Shown: one piece after another, positions 42,866 to 50,103 of the stretch
Position numbering within the stretch: the first letter of the stretch is position 1
Layout: each line of letters starts with the position of its first letter
Assembly: GCF_000174755.1 (NCBI RefSeq)
Contig: NZ_ACLQ01000003.1
Location: forward strand, 1-64,000
Direction of reading: 5' to 3'
DNA from: Capnocytophaga gingivalis ATCC 33624
Lineage (GTDB): Bacteria > Bacteroidota > Bacteroidia > Flavobacteriales > Flavobacteriaceae
Length of the DNA stretch: 64,000 nucleotides
Position numbers and translations under genes: made by a program
Notes under the pieces: model-generated
Databases searched by the model: none
Seen by the model: only the letters and a program-made list of their open reading frames with translations
Told to the model about the DNA's origin: nothing

Positions 42866-43405
42866 TTATTTTTGTTTGTTTTTGATATGCTCATTATAGT
42901 AATCTTGGGTGTAAACAAACACATTATACATAGAAATCTGTTCTATTTCCTTAGGCATCTCATCCCAAGTGCGTATCTCATAGGTATAAAACTCTCCATT
43001 GCGCACACGCTCCTTGAATGCTTCTTCATTCGATTTTTCAACTTTTGAATCATCTAGGTAAAAACTAAAAGATACTGTATAAGGATCCACAAAATATTTA
43101 TAAATTACATCAGAATCTAATTGTACTTTATACTTTTGATGCGGTATATTCTTGATTACAAAGTAATATTGTTTATTCATTTTATACCCTTTATATTCGC
43201 TTTCAACAGAGAATTCTAATATATCAAATAGTTTTGCTTGTATAGTATAGTTTCCTTGGGCATCGGTATATACCTTTTCTCTACCATTGGAGACTATTAA
43301 CTTAGGGAAAGGTTTATTTTCCTCATCAAAAACCCTTCCTGATACGGTGATTTGTGCCATAGTGGAAAGCGTAAAAAAGAATAGAAATATAGCAAGTCGG
43401 GTCAT
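42866..43405 (-). CDS. Small exported CarboxypepD_reg-type protein, paralogue A
   Basis: A 179-aa protein. The signal peptide (MTRLAIFLFFFTLSTMAQ) is nearly identical to those of paralogues B and C. Residues about 20-55 form one carboxypeptidase-regulatory-like beta sandwich (ITVSGRVFDEENKPFPKLIVSNGREKVYTDAQGNYTIQA), the domain that usually starts TonB-dependent receptors. The rest is unlike a barrel and ends VYTQDYYNEHIKNKQK, also conserved in the paralogues. Function unknown. An AACGATACGTT palindrome lies 34 bases upstream. Confidence 0.78.
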   Translation of the reverse strand: MTRLAIFLFFFTLSTMAQITVSGRVFDEENKPFPKLIVSNGREKVYTDAQGNYTIQAKLFDILEFSVESEYKGYKMNKQYYFVIKNIPHQKYKVQLDSDVIYKYFVDPYTVSFSFYLDDSKVEKSNEEAFKERVRNGEFYTYEIRTWDEMPKEIEQISMYNVFVYTQDYYNEHIKNKQK

Positions 43406-43438
43406 AGCTTATGGAAATTTTTATTTTTTTCAATATTC

Positions 43439-43449
43439 AACGATACGTT
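43439..43449. promoter_or_regulatory. AACGATACGTT palindrome upstream of paralogue A
   Basis: Same AACG-N3-CGTT form as the two sites near 41300. It is located in the upstream region of the gene at 42866-43405. Confidence 0.4.
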
Positions 43450-43546
43450 TATTTAACGAAAAGTATCTTTTTCCAGAAATCTACATACCGTAGAAAATAC
43501 AAAACAGCACAGAAATTAATGTTCAACGATTTATAATAAAATGTAT

Positions 43547-44092
43547 TTATTTCTTTTTCTCTTTGTCTTTGATATGCTCATTATAATAATCTTTGGTATA
43601 AACATATAGAATATAGTCGTAATAGTCGCTAATTCTATCCGAAAATATAGCATCTTCCTTTAGTGAATACTGAAAAAACTCTCCGTTTCTGAGTCTTTCC
43701 TTAAAGGATTCCTTATCCTTTGCTTTAATAGGCACTCCATCGAGCACAAAAAGTATATCTGGATTTCTTGCCCCTTTTATACACTCATATATAGAACTAA
43801 AACCTACAAAAGCATCATAACTCTGATGAGGCGTTTCTTTTAGTACATAGTATGGAATTCCAACATAATAAATTTGAGACTTCTTCTCAAATCTATAAAA
43901 ATAAATAACATCCCATAGTTTGGCTTCTATTTTATACCTGCCCTCACTATCGGTTCGCACCGTATCTCTTCCATTGGTAACCGGAAAATCAGCATAAGGT
44001 TTCTTTTCGTCATCAAAAACCCTTCCTGATACGGTGATTTGCGCCATAGTGGAAAGCGTAAAAAAGAATAGAAATATAGTAATTCGGGTCAT
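43547..44092 (-). CDS. Small exported CarboxypepD_reg-type protein, paralogue B
   Basis: 181 aa. Same signal peptide (MTRITIFLFFFTLSTMAQ) and N-terminal beta sandwich (ITVSGRVFDDEKKPYADF, TDSEGRYKIEAKLWDVIYF), then ETPHQSYDAFVGF, a plug-like LFVLDGVPIKAKDKESFKERLRNGEFFQYSL, and the conserved end YVYTKDYYNEHIKDKEK. The phrase FVLDGVPI resembles the plug region of SusC/TonB receptors, but no barrel follows. It lies 12 bases after paralogue C. Confidence 0.78.
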   Translation of the reverse strand: MTRITIFLFFFTLSTMAQITVSGRVFDDEKKPYADFPVTNGRDTVRTDSEGRYKIEAKLWDVIYFYRFEKKSQIYYVGIPYYVLKETPHQSYDAFVGFSSIYECIKGARNPDILFVLDGVPIKAKDKESFKERLRNGEFFQYSLKEDAIFSDRISDYYDYILYVYTKDYYNEHIKDKEKKK

Positions 44093-44104
44093 ATCAAAAA
44101 TATT

Positions 44105-44659
44105 TTATTTCTTTTTACTCTTATTCTTTTTATGCTCATTATAGTAATCCTTGGTATAAGCTACTAATCCATATTGACTGAGATAGCCATATTGCTCAAA
44201 TAACTCTTGCTTCTCCATTACAGAATACTTGTAAAACTGTCCGCTTCGGAGTTCTTTTTTGAATGCTTCTCTATCTTTTTCTTCAACTATCTTATCATTA
44301 CGTATAAAAAGGATTCCACAACCATAAGCATACTCAATATGAATATTACTATTCCTATAGAGTCTGTCCATAGTATGGTTATATACTTGGTGAGGTGTGT
44401 CTTTAAACACAATATAACAGCCCATATTGTCAAAGTGGATTGTATCCCACTGTTTTGCTTGTATCTTATACATACCATTGGCATCCGTTGTTACATAATT
44501 AGCAGCATAATGCTCTTCATTGGTATAAATTATCACGTCTGTTTTTACAGTAATATTGGCAAGAGGTTTTCCTTCTTTGTCAGTAACCTTGCCTGTTATA
44601 GTAATTTGCGCCATAGTGGAAAGCGTAAAAAAGAATAAAAATATAGTAAGTCGGTTCAT
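44105..44659 (-). CDS. Small exported CarboxypepD_reg-type protein, paralogue C
   Basis: 184 aa. Signal peptide MNRLTIFLFFFTLSTMAQ, then ITITGKVTDKEGKPLANITVKTD (CarboxypepD_reg), TTDANGMYKIQAKQWDTIHF, DTPHQVYNHTMDRLY, ILFIRNDKIVEEKDREAFKKELRSGQFYKYSV, and the end VAYTKDYYNEHKKNKSK. Same architecture as paralogues A and B. It follows the larger relative at 44665 by five bases, so all four probably form one transcript. Confidence 0.78.
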   Translation of the reverse strand: MNRLTIFLFFFTLSTMAQITITGKVTDKEGKPLANITVKTDVIIYTNEEHYAANYVTTDANGMYKIQAKQWDTIHFDNMGCYIVFKDTPHQVYNHTMDRLYRNSNIHIEYAYGCGILFIRNDKIVEEKDREAFKKELRSGQFYKYSVMEKQELFEQYGYLSQYGLVAYTKDYYNEHKKNKSKKK

Positions 44660-44664
44660 AACTT

Positions 44665-45501
44665 TTATTTTTTAGTGTTTATAATGATTACTCCATAGGC
44701 TCCAAGAGAGCCATATAATGGAACTCCTGATTGTTCATCTATTTCTATTATTTCCTCTATTTTCTTCCGTCGTATTTTTTTGAGAAACTCTTCCTTTTTT
44801 TCTATAGGCAATCCGTCGAGAACAAACAACTTGTCGCAAGGAGTTTTCAAACTTATAGAGGGTGTAGAGGCTCTTGGGTCGCTGTTTCTGCTTTCAATAG
44901 GAGGGTGTTGTACAAAGTTATGGCTTTGTTCTCTTGCTTCTTTTACGACGAGATAACAATCCTCTATATTTTCAGGTTGTATCGCATTCCAGCGACGGGC
45001 TTCAATCGTGTAATTACCTATGCTATCGGTAAAGGTTCGAGTCCCCCTATCGTTGTTACGCACTTTGATATTAGCCAGAGGATTCCCTTCTTTGTCTGTA
45101 ACTTTCCCTGAAACCACTATAAGGCGATACGTTTGATAGAATTCTCCAATTTCTCTATAATGTCGCTCTCTTCTGTTGAGCTTTCTCTCAGCAGGAATAT
45201 CTATAAGAGCTTCAGCCTTGCTAAGGGTTTCTTTAGTGATGATATATAACGCTCCGTATTTTGCGCTATTACCAAAGATATTTTTAGCCTCTTCTCTAAA
45301 AAACAGCAAGATTTCTGCTATCTCATCGGGTTGTAGCTTTTTAGTCTTCAAGCTCCATCTACTCAATTTCTTCCCATCGATAATACAAAGAGGGGGCTCG
45401 TTAGGAATTCTCCCTATATCCTTTATGCCTCCCTTTTGAGTTTTATCCTCTTGAGCCATTAGGGGCAGTGAAAACAATGTAAAAAATAAAAGAAACTTCA
45501 T
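44665..45501 (-). CDS. Exported protein with two TonB-plug-like segments around a CarboxypepD_reg domain
   Basis: 278 aa. Signal peptide MKFLLFFTLFSLPLMAQ. Residues about 35-95 look like a receptor plug fragment (PLCIIDGKKLS, LQPDEIAEILLFFRE, NSAKYGALYIITKE). About 130-175 is a CarboxypepD_reg domain (VVSGKVTDKEGNPLANIKV, TFTDSIGNYTIEARRW). The C terminus is a second plug-like block (KLFVLDGLPIEKKEEFL, IIEIDEQSGVPLYGSLGAYGVIIINTKK), close to the YGARGANGVILITTKK element of SusC-type plugs. No barrel. It may interact with TonB-dependent receptors or derive from one; that is inference. Confidence 0.78.
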   Translation of the reverse strand: MKFLLFFTLFSLPLMAQEDKTQKGGIKDIGRIPNEPPLCIIDGKKLSRWSLKTKKLQPDEIAEILLFFREEAKNIFGNSAKYGALYIITKETLSKAEALIDIPAERKLNRRERHYREIGEFYQTYRLIVVSGKVTDKEGNPLANIKVRNNDRGTRTFTDSIGNYTIEARRWNAIQPENIEDCYLVVKEAREQSHNFVQHPPIESRNSDPRASTPSISLKTPCDKLFVLDGLPIEKKEEFLKKIRRKKIEEIIEIDEQSGVPLYGSLGAYGVIIINTKK

Positions 45502-45530
45502 AACAACTCAAAATACAAAACTTAAAACTC

Positions 45531-46184
45531 CTACTTATAATTCCAGTCCTCACCCGTAAGATCATAGACCTTTTGGATACGCTTCATCAGCTCTACGAAG
45601 TCTATTTCCAAGTCTATCAGGCGTCCTGAACGGATATCAAACACCCATCCGTGGACAATAGGGTACTGGTGATAGAGGTATCCCTCCTGTACACAGGCCA
45701 TTTTCGCCACGTTGATACACTGTTCTTCCACATTGAGCTCTACCAAACGGTTGTAACGTTCCTTAGGAGAGGTGATGCTATCGAGCTCATCCTGATGTAG
45801 ACGATACACATCGCGTATGGTTCTCAGCCAAGGGTTGAGTAGCCCCAAGTCCTTGGCTTGCATAGCGGCTTTTACCCCTCCACAGTCGTAATGCCCACAT
45901 ACGATAATATGTTTCACTTGCAGGTGTTCCACGGCGTATTGTATCACCGCTGTAGAACTCATATCCAGCGTATTGACCACATTGGCGATATTGCGATGAA
46001 CAAAGACATCGCCAGGGCCTAATCCCATCAGTTCCTCAGCCGTTACACGACTATCCGAACAACCAATATAGAGAAAGTCAGGGTTTTGTTCCTTGACAAG
46101 CTTTTTGAAAAAATCCTTATCTTCGCCAGTCTTCCTTTCGACCCACTGGCGATTGTTCTCAAAGATGGTTTTGTAAGTATCCAT
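45531..46184 (-). CDS. Beta-class carbonic anhydrase
   Basis: A 217-aa enzyme. Zinc ligands are Cys42 with the Asp44-Arg46 dyad in GCSDSRV, and His98 and Cys101 in CGHYDCGGV. This is the classic plant-type beta-CA pattern (DVFVHRNIANVV also present). It interconverts carbon dioxide and bicarbonate in the cytoplasm, supplying bicarbonate for carboxylations. That would matter for a capnophilic, succinate-forming organism, which is inference. It lies between the efflux adaptor and the small exported paralogues with ordinary spacers. Confidence 0.96.
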   Translation of the reverse strand: MDTYKTIFENNRQWVERKTGEDKDFFKKLVKEQNPDFLYIGCSDSRVTAEELMGLGPGDVFVHRNIANVVNTLDMSSTAVIQYAVEHLQVKHIIVCGHYDCGGVKAAMQAKDLGLLNPWLRTIRDVYRLHQDELDSITSPKERYNRLVELNVEEQCINVAKMACVQEGYLYHQYPIVHGWVFDIRSGRLIDLEIDFVELMKRIQKVYDLTGEDWNYK

Positions 46185-46241
46185 AGTAATGATTAATGGT
46201 TAATTGTCAATGGTTAATTAACTCAACCGCTCATTGACTCC

Positions 46242-47351
46242 TTAGAATATAGGCTGGATGGCTTTGACAATACTATCCATAGAAACAGGTTGAGGGGTTA
46301 CCTTGTCGCCTGTGCGTACCCCATTAAGCCCTTGTACGATGATCACATCGCCTGCCTTGAGGCCACTCTCTACCACTACCAAGTTGTCGGCACGGCTCTT
46401 GAGGGTTACCACCACCTGCTTGATAGTATTGTCTTCTACCTTGTAGGCAAATATCTTCCCTTGTTGCTCAAATACCGCCACTTCAGGAATTACCAAAGAG
46501 TTGTCAAAAGTCTGTGGAATAAGGATGGTACCACTATTTCCGTTGGTAAGTAAGTGTTCTGGGTTAGGGAAAGTAGCACGGATCTGTATAGATCCTGTAG
46601 TAGGGTCTATCTGTCCGGTTACTGTTTGGATCTTTCCTTTGTGATTATACTCTTTTCCATTGGCCATAATCAAAGATACTTCGGAAAAATTAGCCAATTT
46701 TTCCTTGACTGTAGCTCCTTTTGCCTGAGCGAGGAAAGAGAGATAATCCTTTTCGTTCATAGAGAAATAGGCATATACATCCTTTACATCGGAAACGGTG
46801 GTGAGTACCGTGTTATTGGCTGTTACCAAGGCTCCTTCACGGTACTGGATGGCTCCTACCACTCCATTGACAGGTGCTTTTACAACAGCAAATCCGATAT
46901 TGCTTGCCACTTCGTTATAAGCCGCTTGGGCTCGCTGTAGGTTGGCCTGAGCTGTTTCGAGCTGCACCTTGCTTACGATATTCTTTTCCACAAGAGGGAG
47001 GAGTCTGTTCACCTCCACACGAGCTACCTCCACCTGTGCCTTGGCGGAAGCCGCTGATTGGTTAAGAGTTTGTGTCTCGAGCTGGAACATAGGCTGCCCT
47101 TGGCGCACTGCCTGCCCTTCGTCCACAAGTACTTTGGTGATATATCCAGAAATTTTGGCCTGTACAGGGCTATTGACCACCCCTTCTATATTGACAGGGA
47201 AAGAGAGGTTCGAAGTGGTACTCTGCTCTCCTACTGTAATGGTAGGCAATACCTTCTGAGTGGCTCCCATACCGGCGCCTTGTTGTTCTTGTCCTTTTTT
47301 ACATCCTATGGTAAGGACAAGCATACTTACAAAAATTAAAACTTTATTCAT
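46242..47351 (-). CDS. RND efflux periplasmic adaptor (membrane fusion protein)
   Basis: A 369-aa lipoprotein (signal MNKVLIFVSMLVLTIGC, Cys17). It has the MexA/AcrA arrangement: barrel-sandwich lipoyl halves (GVVNSPVQAKISGYITKVLVDEGQAVRQGQPMF and FAVVKAPVNGVVGAIQYREGALV), a coiled-coil hairpin (LNQSAASAKAQVEVARVEVNRLLPLVEKN onward), beta-barrel and membrane-proximal domains, ending VIIVQGLNGVRTGDKV. It bridges an RND permease to the outer-membrane factor. It is immediately downstream (110 bases) of the Bcr/CflA exporter and its regulator, so drug-responsive coexpression is plausible. Confidence 0.95.
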   Translation of the reverse strand: MNKVLIFVSMLVLTIGCKKGQEQQGAGMGATQKVLPTITVGEQSTTSNLSFPVNIEGVVNSPVQAKISGYITKVLVDEGQAVRQGQPMFQLETQTLNQSAASAKAQVEVARVEVNRLLPLVEKNIVSKVQLETAQANLQRAQAAYNEVASNIGFAVVKAPVNGVVGAIQYREGALVTANNTVLTTVSDVKDVYAYFSMNEKDYLSFLAQAKGATVKEKLANFSEVSLIMANGKEYNHKGKIQTVTGQIDPTTGSIQIRATFPNPEHLLTNGNSGTILIPQTFDNSLVIPEVAVFEQQGKIFAYKVEDNTIKQVVVTLKSRADNLVVVESGLKAGDVIIVQGLNGVRTGDKVTPQPVSMDSIVKAIQPIF

Positions 47352-47461
47352 TATTTAAAAGAATTTTAAAATTATAGTTTTTTAGAGAAATCTATATTAT
47401 CGGTTAATTTCCATTTTTTAATTGAATGATCCATGAGCTCACATGAGCGTATATATTACCT

Positions 47462-48646
47462 TTACTTTTTACTTTTTACAAGTCCCTTATACATTCCTAC
47501 TGAAATAAGGATACACAAGGTTATTGCAAAGAGCATAGGTTGCTCGGTTTCGACTGAGAATAGTGCCAATATAGCACCGATGATAGCGCCGATAGCGAAT
47601 CGGAACATTCCTATAAGCGAATTGGCGGTCCCTGCTGTACGTGGGAATAACTCAAGGACAGCTGCATTGGCATTGCTCGAGACAATAGAGACCATCCCTA
47701 CATATAGTGCTACTCCAATGGCAGAAGGCCATAGCCCCCAATGAAAAAACGCACAGAATGCCAAGTAGACACCCATGATCAGCTGTATCCAAAGCCCAAT
47801 CCTTAGGATACGTTCGGTGCCTAAGCGACCTACGAAGCGCCCCCCAAGAAAAGTAGCGATCATCATCACGCCTATATTCAATATAAAAAAGTACCCAAAA
47901 TTCTTAGGTGCTACTCCATAGACTCCTGTATAAACCAATGATCCTGAAGTCAAAAAGCAAAACATTCCTGAATAGGAAAAAGCATTGGTAAAAATATACC
48001 CCAGTACTTTCCTATTGGTCGCTACTGTACGATAATTACGCAATACACCTATGATATCCAAGGGAATGCGTCGTTCTTTGGGCAAAGACTCTGGGATGCG
48101 CAGCCATACCAAAAGGGCCGCGAGCAATCCCAATACTGTCAATAGGTAAAAAATGGCCTGCCAATGAAACCAATCGGCTATATACCCTCCCAAAATAGGA
48201 GCTACCAAAGGAGCTATCATGGTGACAAGCATGATCATAGACATCATCTTGGAGAAGGCTTCCTTATTGAAAAGGTCTCTGAGTAAAGCACCTGCAACCA
48301 CGGCAGGGGCTGAACCAAAAAAGCCTTGCAAAAAGCGCAATATATAAAAATGATATAATTCCCCCACCTGTGTAAGCCACAAGGCAATCACTGCCGCTAC
48401 GATCACCCCTACAATAATAGTAGGCTTGCGACCATAGCTATCCGAAAGTGGTCCCCAGAGCAATTGTCCCAAGGCAAAGCCCAAGGTAAATAGGGCTAAG
48501 GTCGTCTGGATGCGCTCCTTGGAGACATGCAAGTCCGAGGCTATTGCCCCAAAGGATGGTAAGTACATATCTATCGCCAAAGGAGTAAGCATAGAGAGCA
48601 ATCCTAAGATTAAGATAAAAAGAACGTCTGTATTATAGTTTTTCAC
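47462..48646 (-). CDS. Bcr/CflA-family multidrug efflux MFS transporter
   Basis: 394 aa, twelve predicted membrane helices. Signature TPLAIDMYLPSFGAIASDL in helix 1 and the MFS motif A region LLWGPLSDSYGRKPTI are typical of the Bcr/CflA drug-resistance family (bicyclomycin, chloramphenicol and similar substrates). Its start overlaps by 14 bases the end of the regulator gene, indicating coupled translation and direct regulation. Confidence 0.94.
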   Translation of the reverse strand: MKNYNTDVLFILILGLLSMLTPLAIDMYLPSFGAIASDLHVSKERIQTTLALFTLGFALGQLLWGPLSDSYGRKPTIIVGVIVAAVIALWLTQVGELYHFYILRFLQGFFGSAPAVVAGALLRDLFNKEAFSKMMSMIMLVTMIAPLVAPILGGYIADWFHWQAIFYLLTVLGLLAALLVWLRIPESLPKERRIPLDIIGVLRNYRTVATNRKVLGYIFTNAFSYSGMFCFLTSGSLVYTGVYGVAPKNFGYFFILNIGVMMIATFLGGRFVGRLGTERILRIGLWIQLIMGVYLAFCAFFHWGLWPSAIGVALYVGMVSIVSSNANAAVLELFPRTAGTANSLIGMFRFAIGAIIGAILALFSVETEQPMLFAITLCILISVGMYKGLVKSKK

Positions 48647-49124
48647 GTATATCTTCCTGTTTTAGTTTTTCCAAGAAATCTTCAGTAAGTGATTCCATTT
48701 TTCCGAGATAATCCAGCAATATCCCCGTTTTTTTCATTCTTCTCTCGAGGAAGCGATCTGTATGTTGAGGATCTTGCTCATCGATATATTTTCTAAAACG
48801 AAGGGTAAAATCCCTTTCGTAACGAATCAGTTCGAGAAATTCCGAAAATCGCTTGTCAAAAGGAAAGGATTTGAAGTATTTTCTTCGCTTTCCCTCCTTA
48901 GTGTCATAGTAGATCAGCCCTTTGTCCAAAAGAAAATTGATATTGGTAGAAAGCGTGCTTTTGCTGGCCTGTACCCTCTCAATGAGATATTCAAAGGTAA
49001 GTCCCTCCGCACAGCCTTCAATGACCAATACAGACAATATCTTAGCGGCCATAGGAGATACATGGTGCATCTTCCTAAAGAGCTCAGACATCATCTCAAT
49101 AAGAGTGTTTTTTTCAATATTCAA
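48633..49124 (-). CDS. GbsR/MarR-type winged-helix regulator
   Basis: 163 aa if started at TTG 49124; an ATG at 49094 (MMSELFRKMHHVSP) is an alternative and would give 153 aa. The winged helix is at about 20-95 (MAAKILSVLVIEGCAEGLTFEYLIERVQASKSTLSTNINFLLDKGLI, then the wing YYDTKEGKRRKYFK). The C-terminal helices are for dimerisation. Flavobacterial GbsR-like proteins commonly repress adjacent drug exporters, which fits the overlap with the Bcr/CflA gene. A 14-bp tandem repeat runs up to and into the TTG start. Confidence 0.88.
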   Translation of the reverse strand: MNIEKNTLIEMMSELFRKMHHVSPMAAKILSVLVIEGCAEGLTFEYLIERVQASKSTLSTNINFLLDKGLIYYDTKEGKRRKYFKSFPFDKRFSEFLELIRYERDFTLRFRKYIDEQDPQHTDRFLERRMKKTGILLDYLGKMESLTEDFLEKLKQEDIREKL

Positions 49125-49179
49125 TGTTCAATGGATTAATGTTCAATGATTAATGCTCAATGATTAATGCTCAATGATT
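49123..49179. repeat. 14-bp tandem repeat at the 5' end of the regulator
   Basis: Four units of AATG(T/C)TCAATG(G)ATT: 49123-49137 (15 bp), 49138-49151, 49152-49165, 49166-49179. They lie between the promoter at 49214-49221 and the regulator start, in the 5' untranslated region. Confidence 0.88.
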
Positions 49180-49213
49180 AATCACTATTGGTATTAATAA
49201 TTATTTCTGGGAG

Positions 49214-49221
49214 CAAAGATA
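49214..49221 (-). promoter_or_regulatory. Promoter -7 element for regulator and exporter
   Basis: Minus-strand TATCTTTG about 90 bases upstream of the start at 49124, with the tandem repeat in the leader. No clear -33. Confidence 0.5.
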
Positions 49222-49341
49222 GTTATTTAGTTCTATAGTTTGCGAACCAAAAAGATAATCTTTTGTTAAAACGATTAATAGAGAGCTTATACACCTTACT
49301 ATCAGTCATTTGCCCTTACAAAATATTTTTCACTTTTCTCT

Positions 49342-49371
49342 TTTCGTTTCTTGCTCAAAATCGTACCTTTG
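49342..49371 (+). promoter_or_regulatory. Promoter for flavin-reductase-like gene
   Basis: TTTC (49342-49345), 18 bases, TACCTTTG (49364-49371), followed by a 25-base leader to ATG 49397. This excludes the longer frame beginning at 49310. Confidence 0.6.
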
Positions 49372-49396
49372 TGTCCTAATTTCAAAATTTGATACT

Positions 49397-49984
49397 ATGC
49401 AGTCATTTTTACCCAACATGTTTTATTATGGCTTCCCTGTAGTATTACTCACCACAACCAATGAGAAGGGGAATGCAAATATTACGCCTATCAGCTGTAC
49501 CTTTACCCTGAGTACCCATGCGGTAATGGCTTTAGTAAAGCTCAATAAGGCTTATGAGAATGTACTTGTTGTCCCTGAAGTAGTCTTTAACCTGCCTACA
49601 GCTTCTATGTGGGAACAAGTGGATACTATAGCACCCTATACAGCCAAGAATCCTGTACCTGCGCAGAAGGCAGAGAAGTACACCTTTGCTCAGGACAAAT
49701 TTGCTATAGGAGGTTTTACACCACTACCTTCGCAGAAGGTGCGTCCGCCCCGTATTGCTCAGTGCCCCATACAAGCCGAGGCCAAAGTGACAGAAGTCAT
49801 CGACCGCAATGGTTATGTATTGGTAGAGCTTGAATTCGTTGTAGTTCATGCGGAAGATCATTTAGTTATGGACGGAGACAAGATCAATCCCTTAGCATGG
49901 AATCCACTAATCTATAACTTCAAGCATTACTATGGCTTAGGAGAACACAAAGGAGTAAATTTTGCCCTGAGACCTCAGCAATGA
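49397..49984 (+). CDS. Flavin reductase-like FMN-binding split-barrel protein
   Basis: 195 aa from ATG 49397 (MQSFLPNMFYYGFPVVLLTT); the promoter position excludes the longer frame. The split-barrel flavin reductase pattern is present: PVVLLTTTNEKGNANITPISCTFTLS, where side chains contact FMN, then VVFNLPTASMWEQVD and a C-terminal KHYYGLGEH. Relatives reduce flavin with NAD(P)H or act as flavin-dependent oxidoreductases; the exact substrate is unknown. Single-gene unit. Confidence 0.85.
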   Translation: MQSFLPNMFYYGFPVVLLTTTNEKGNANITPISCTFTLSTHAVMALVKLNKAYENVLVVPEVVFNLPTASMWEQVDTIAPYTAKNPVPAQKAEKYTFAQDKFAIGGFTPLPSQKVRPPRIAQCPIQAEAKVTEVIDRNGYVLVELEFVVVHAEDHLVMDGDKINPLAWNPLIYNFKHYYGLGEHKGVNFALRPQQ

Positions 49985-50000
49985 TTTATGGAAATCAATA

Positions 50001-50049
50001 AATTGCGTCTCTACTACGACAAGGAAAGTATCGAAGTAGAGACGCAATT
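50001..50049. repeat. Inverted repeat with 15-bp arms
   Basis: AATTGCGTCTCTACT (50001-50015) and AGTAGAGACGCAATT (50035-50049), loop 19 bases, followed by ATTGTGTTTT. It lies between convergent genes and may act as a terminator. The GCGTCTCTAC arm looks like a dispersed repeat rather than a standard terminator. Confidence 0.75.
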
Positions 50050-50103
50050 ATTGTGTTTTAACAAATTAGGTATTATCCCTCAATTATTAACCATTAATCA
50101 TTA

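Larger units (their letters stand above)
49125..49396. other. Divergent intergenic region
   Basis: About 270 bases between the regulator and the flavin-reductase-like gene. It contains the tandem repeat, a minus-strand promoter element and a plus-strand promoter; no gene. Confidence 0.6.

Noticed and set aside
44665-45501. A complete TonB-dependent receptor
   Set aside because: Only plug-like and CarboxypepD_reg segments exist; there is no beta-barrel and the frame stops after 278 residues.
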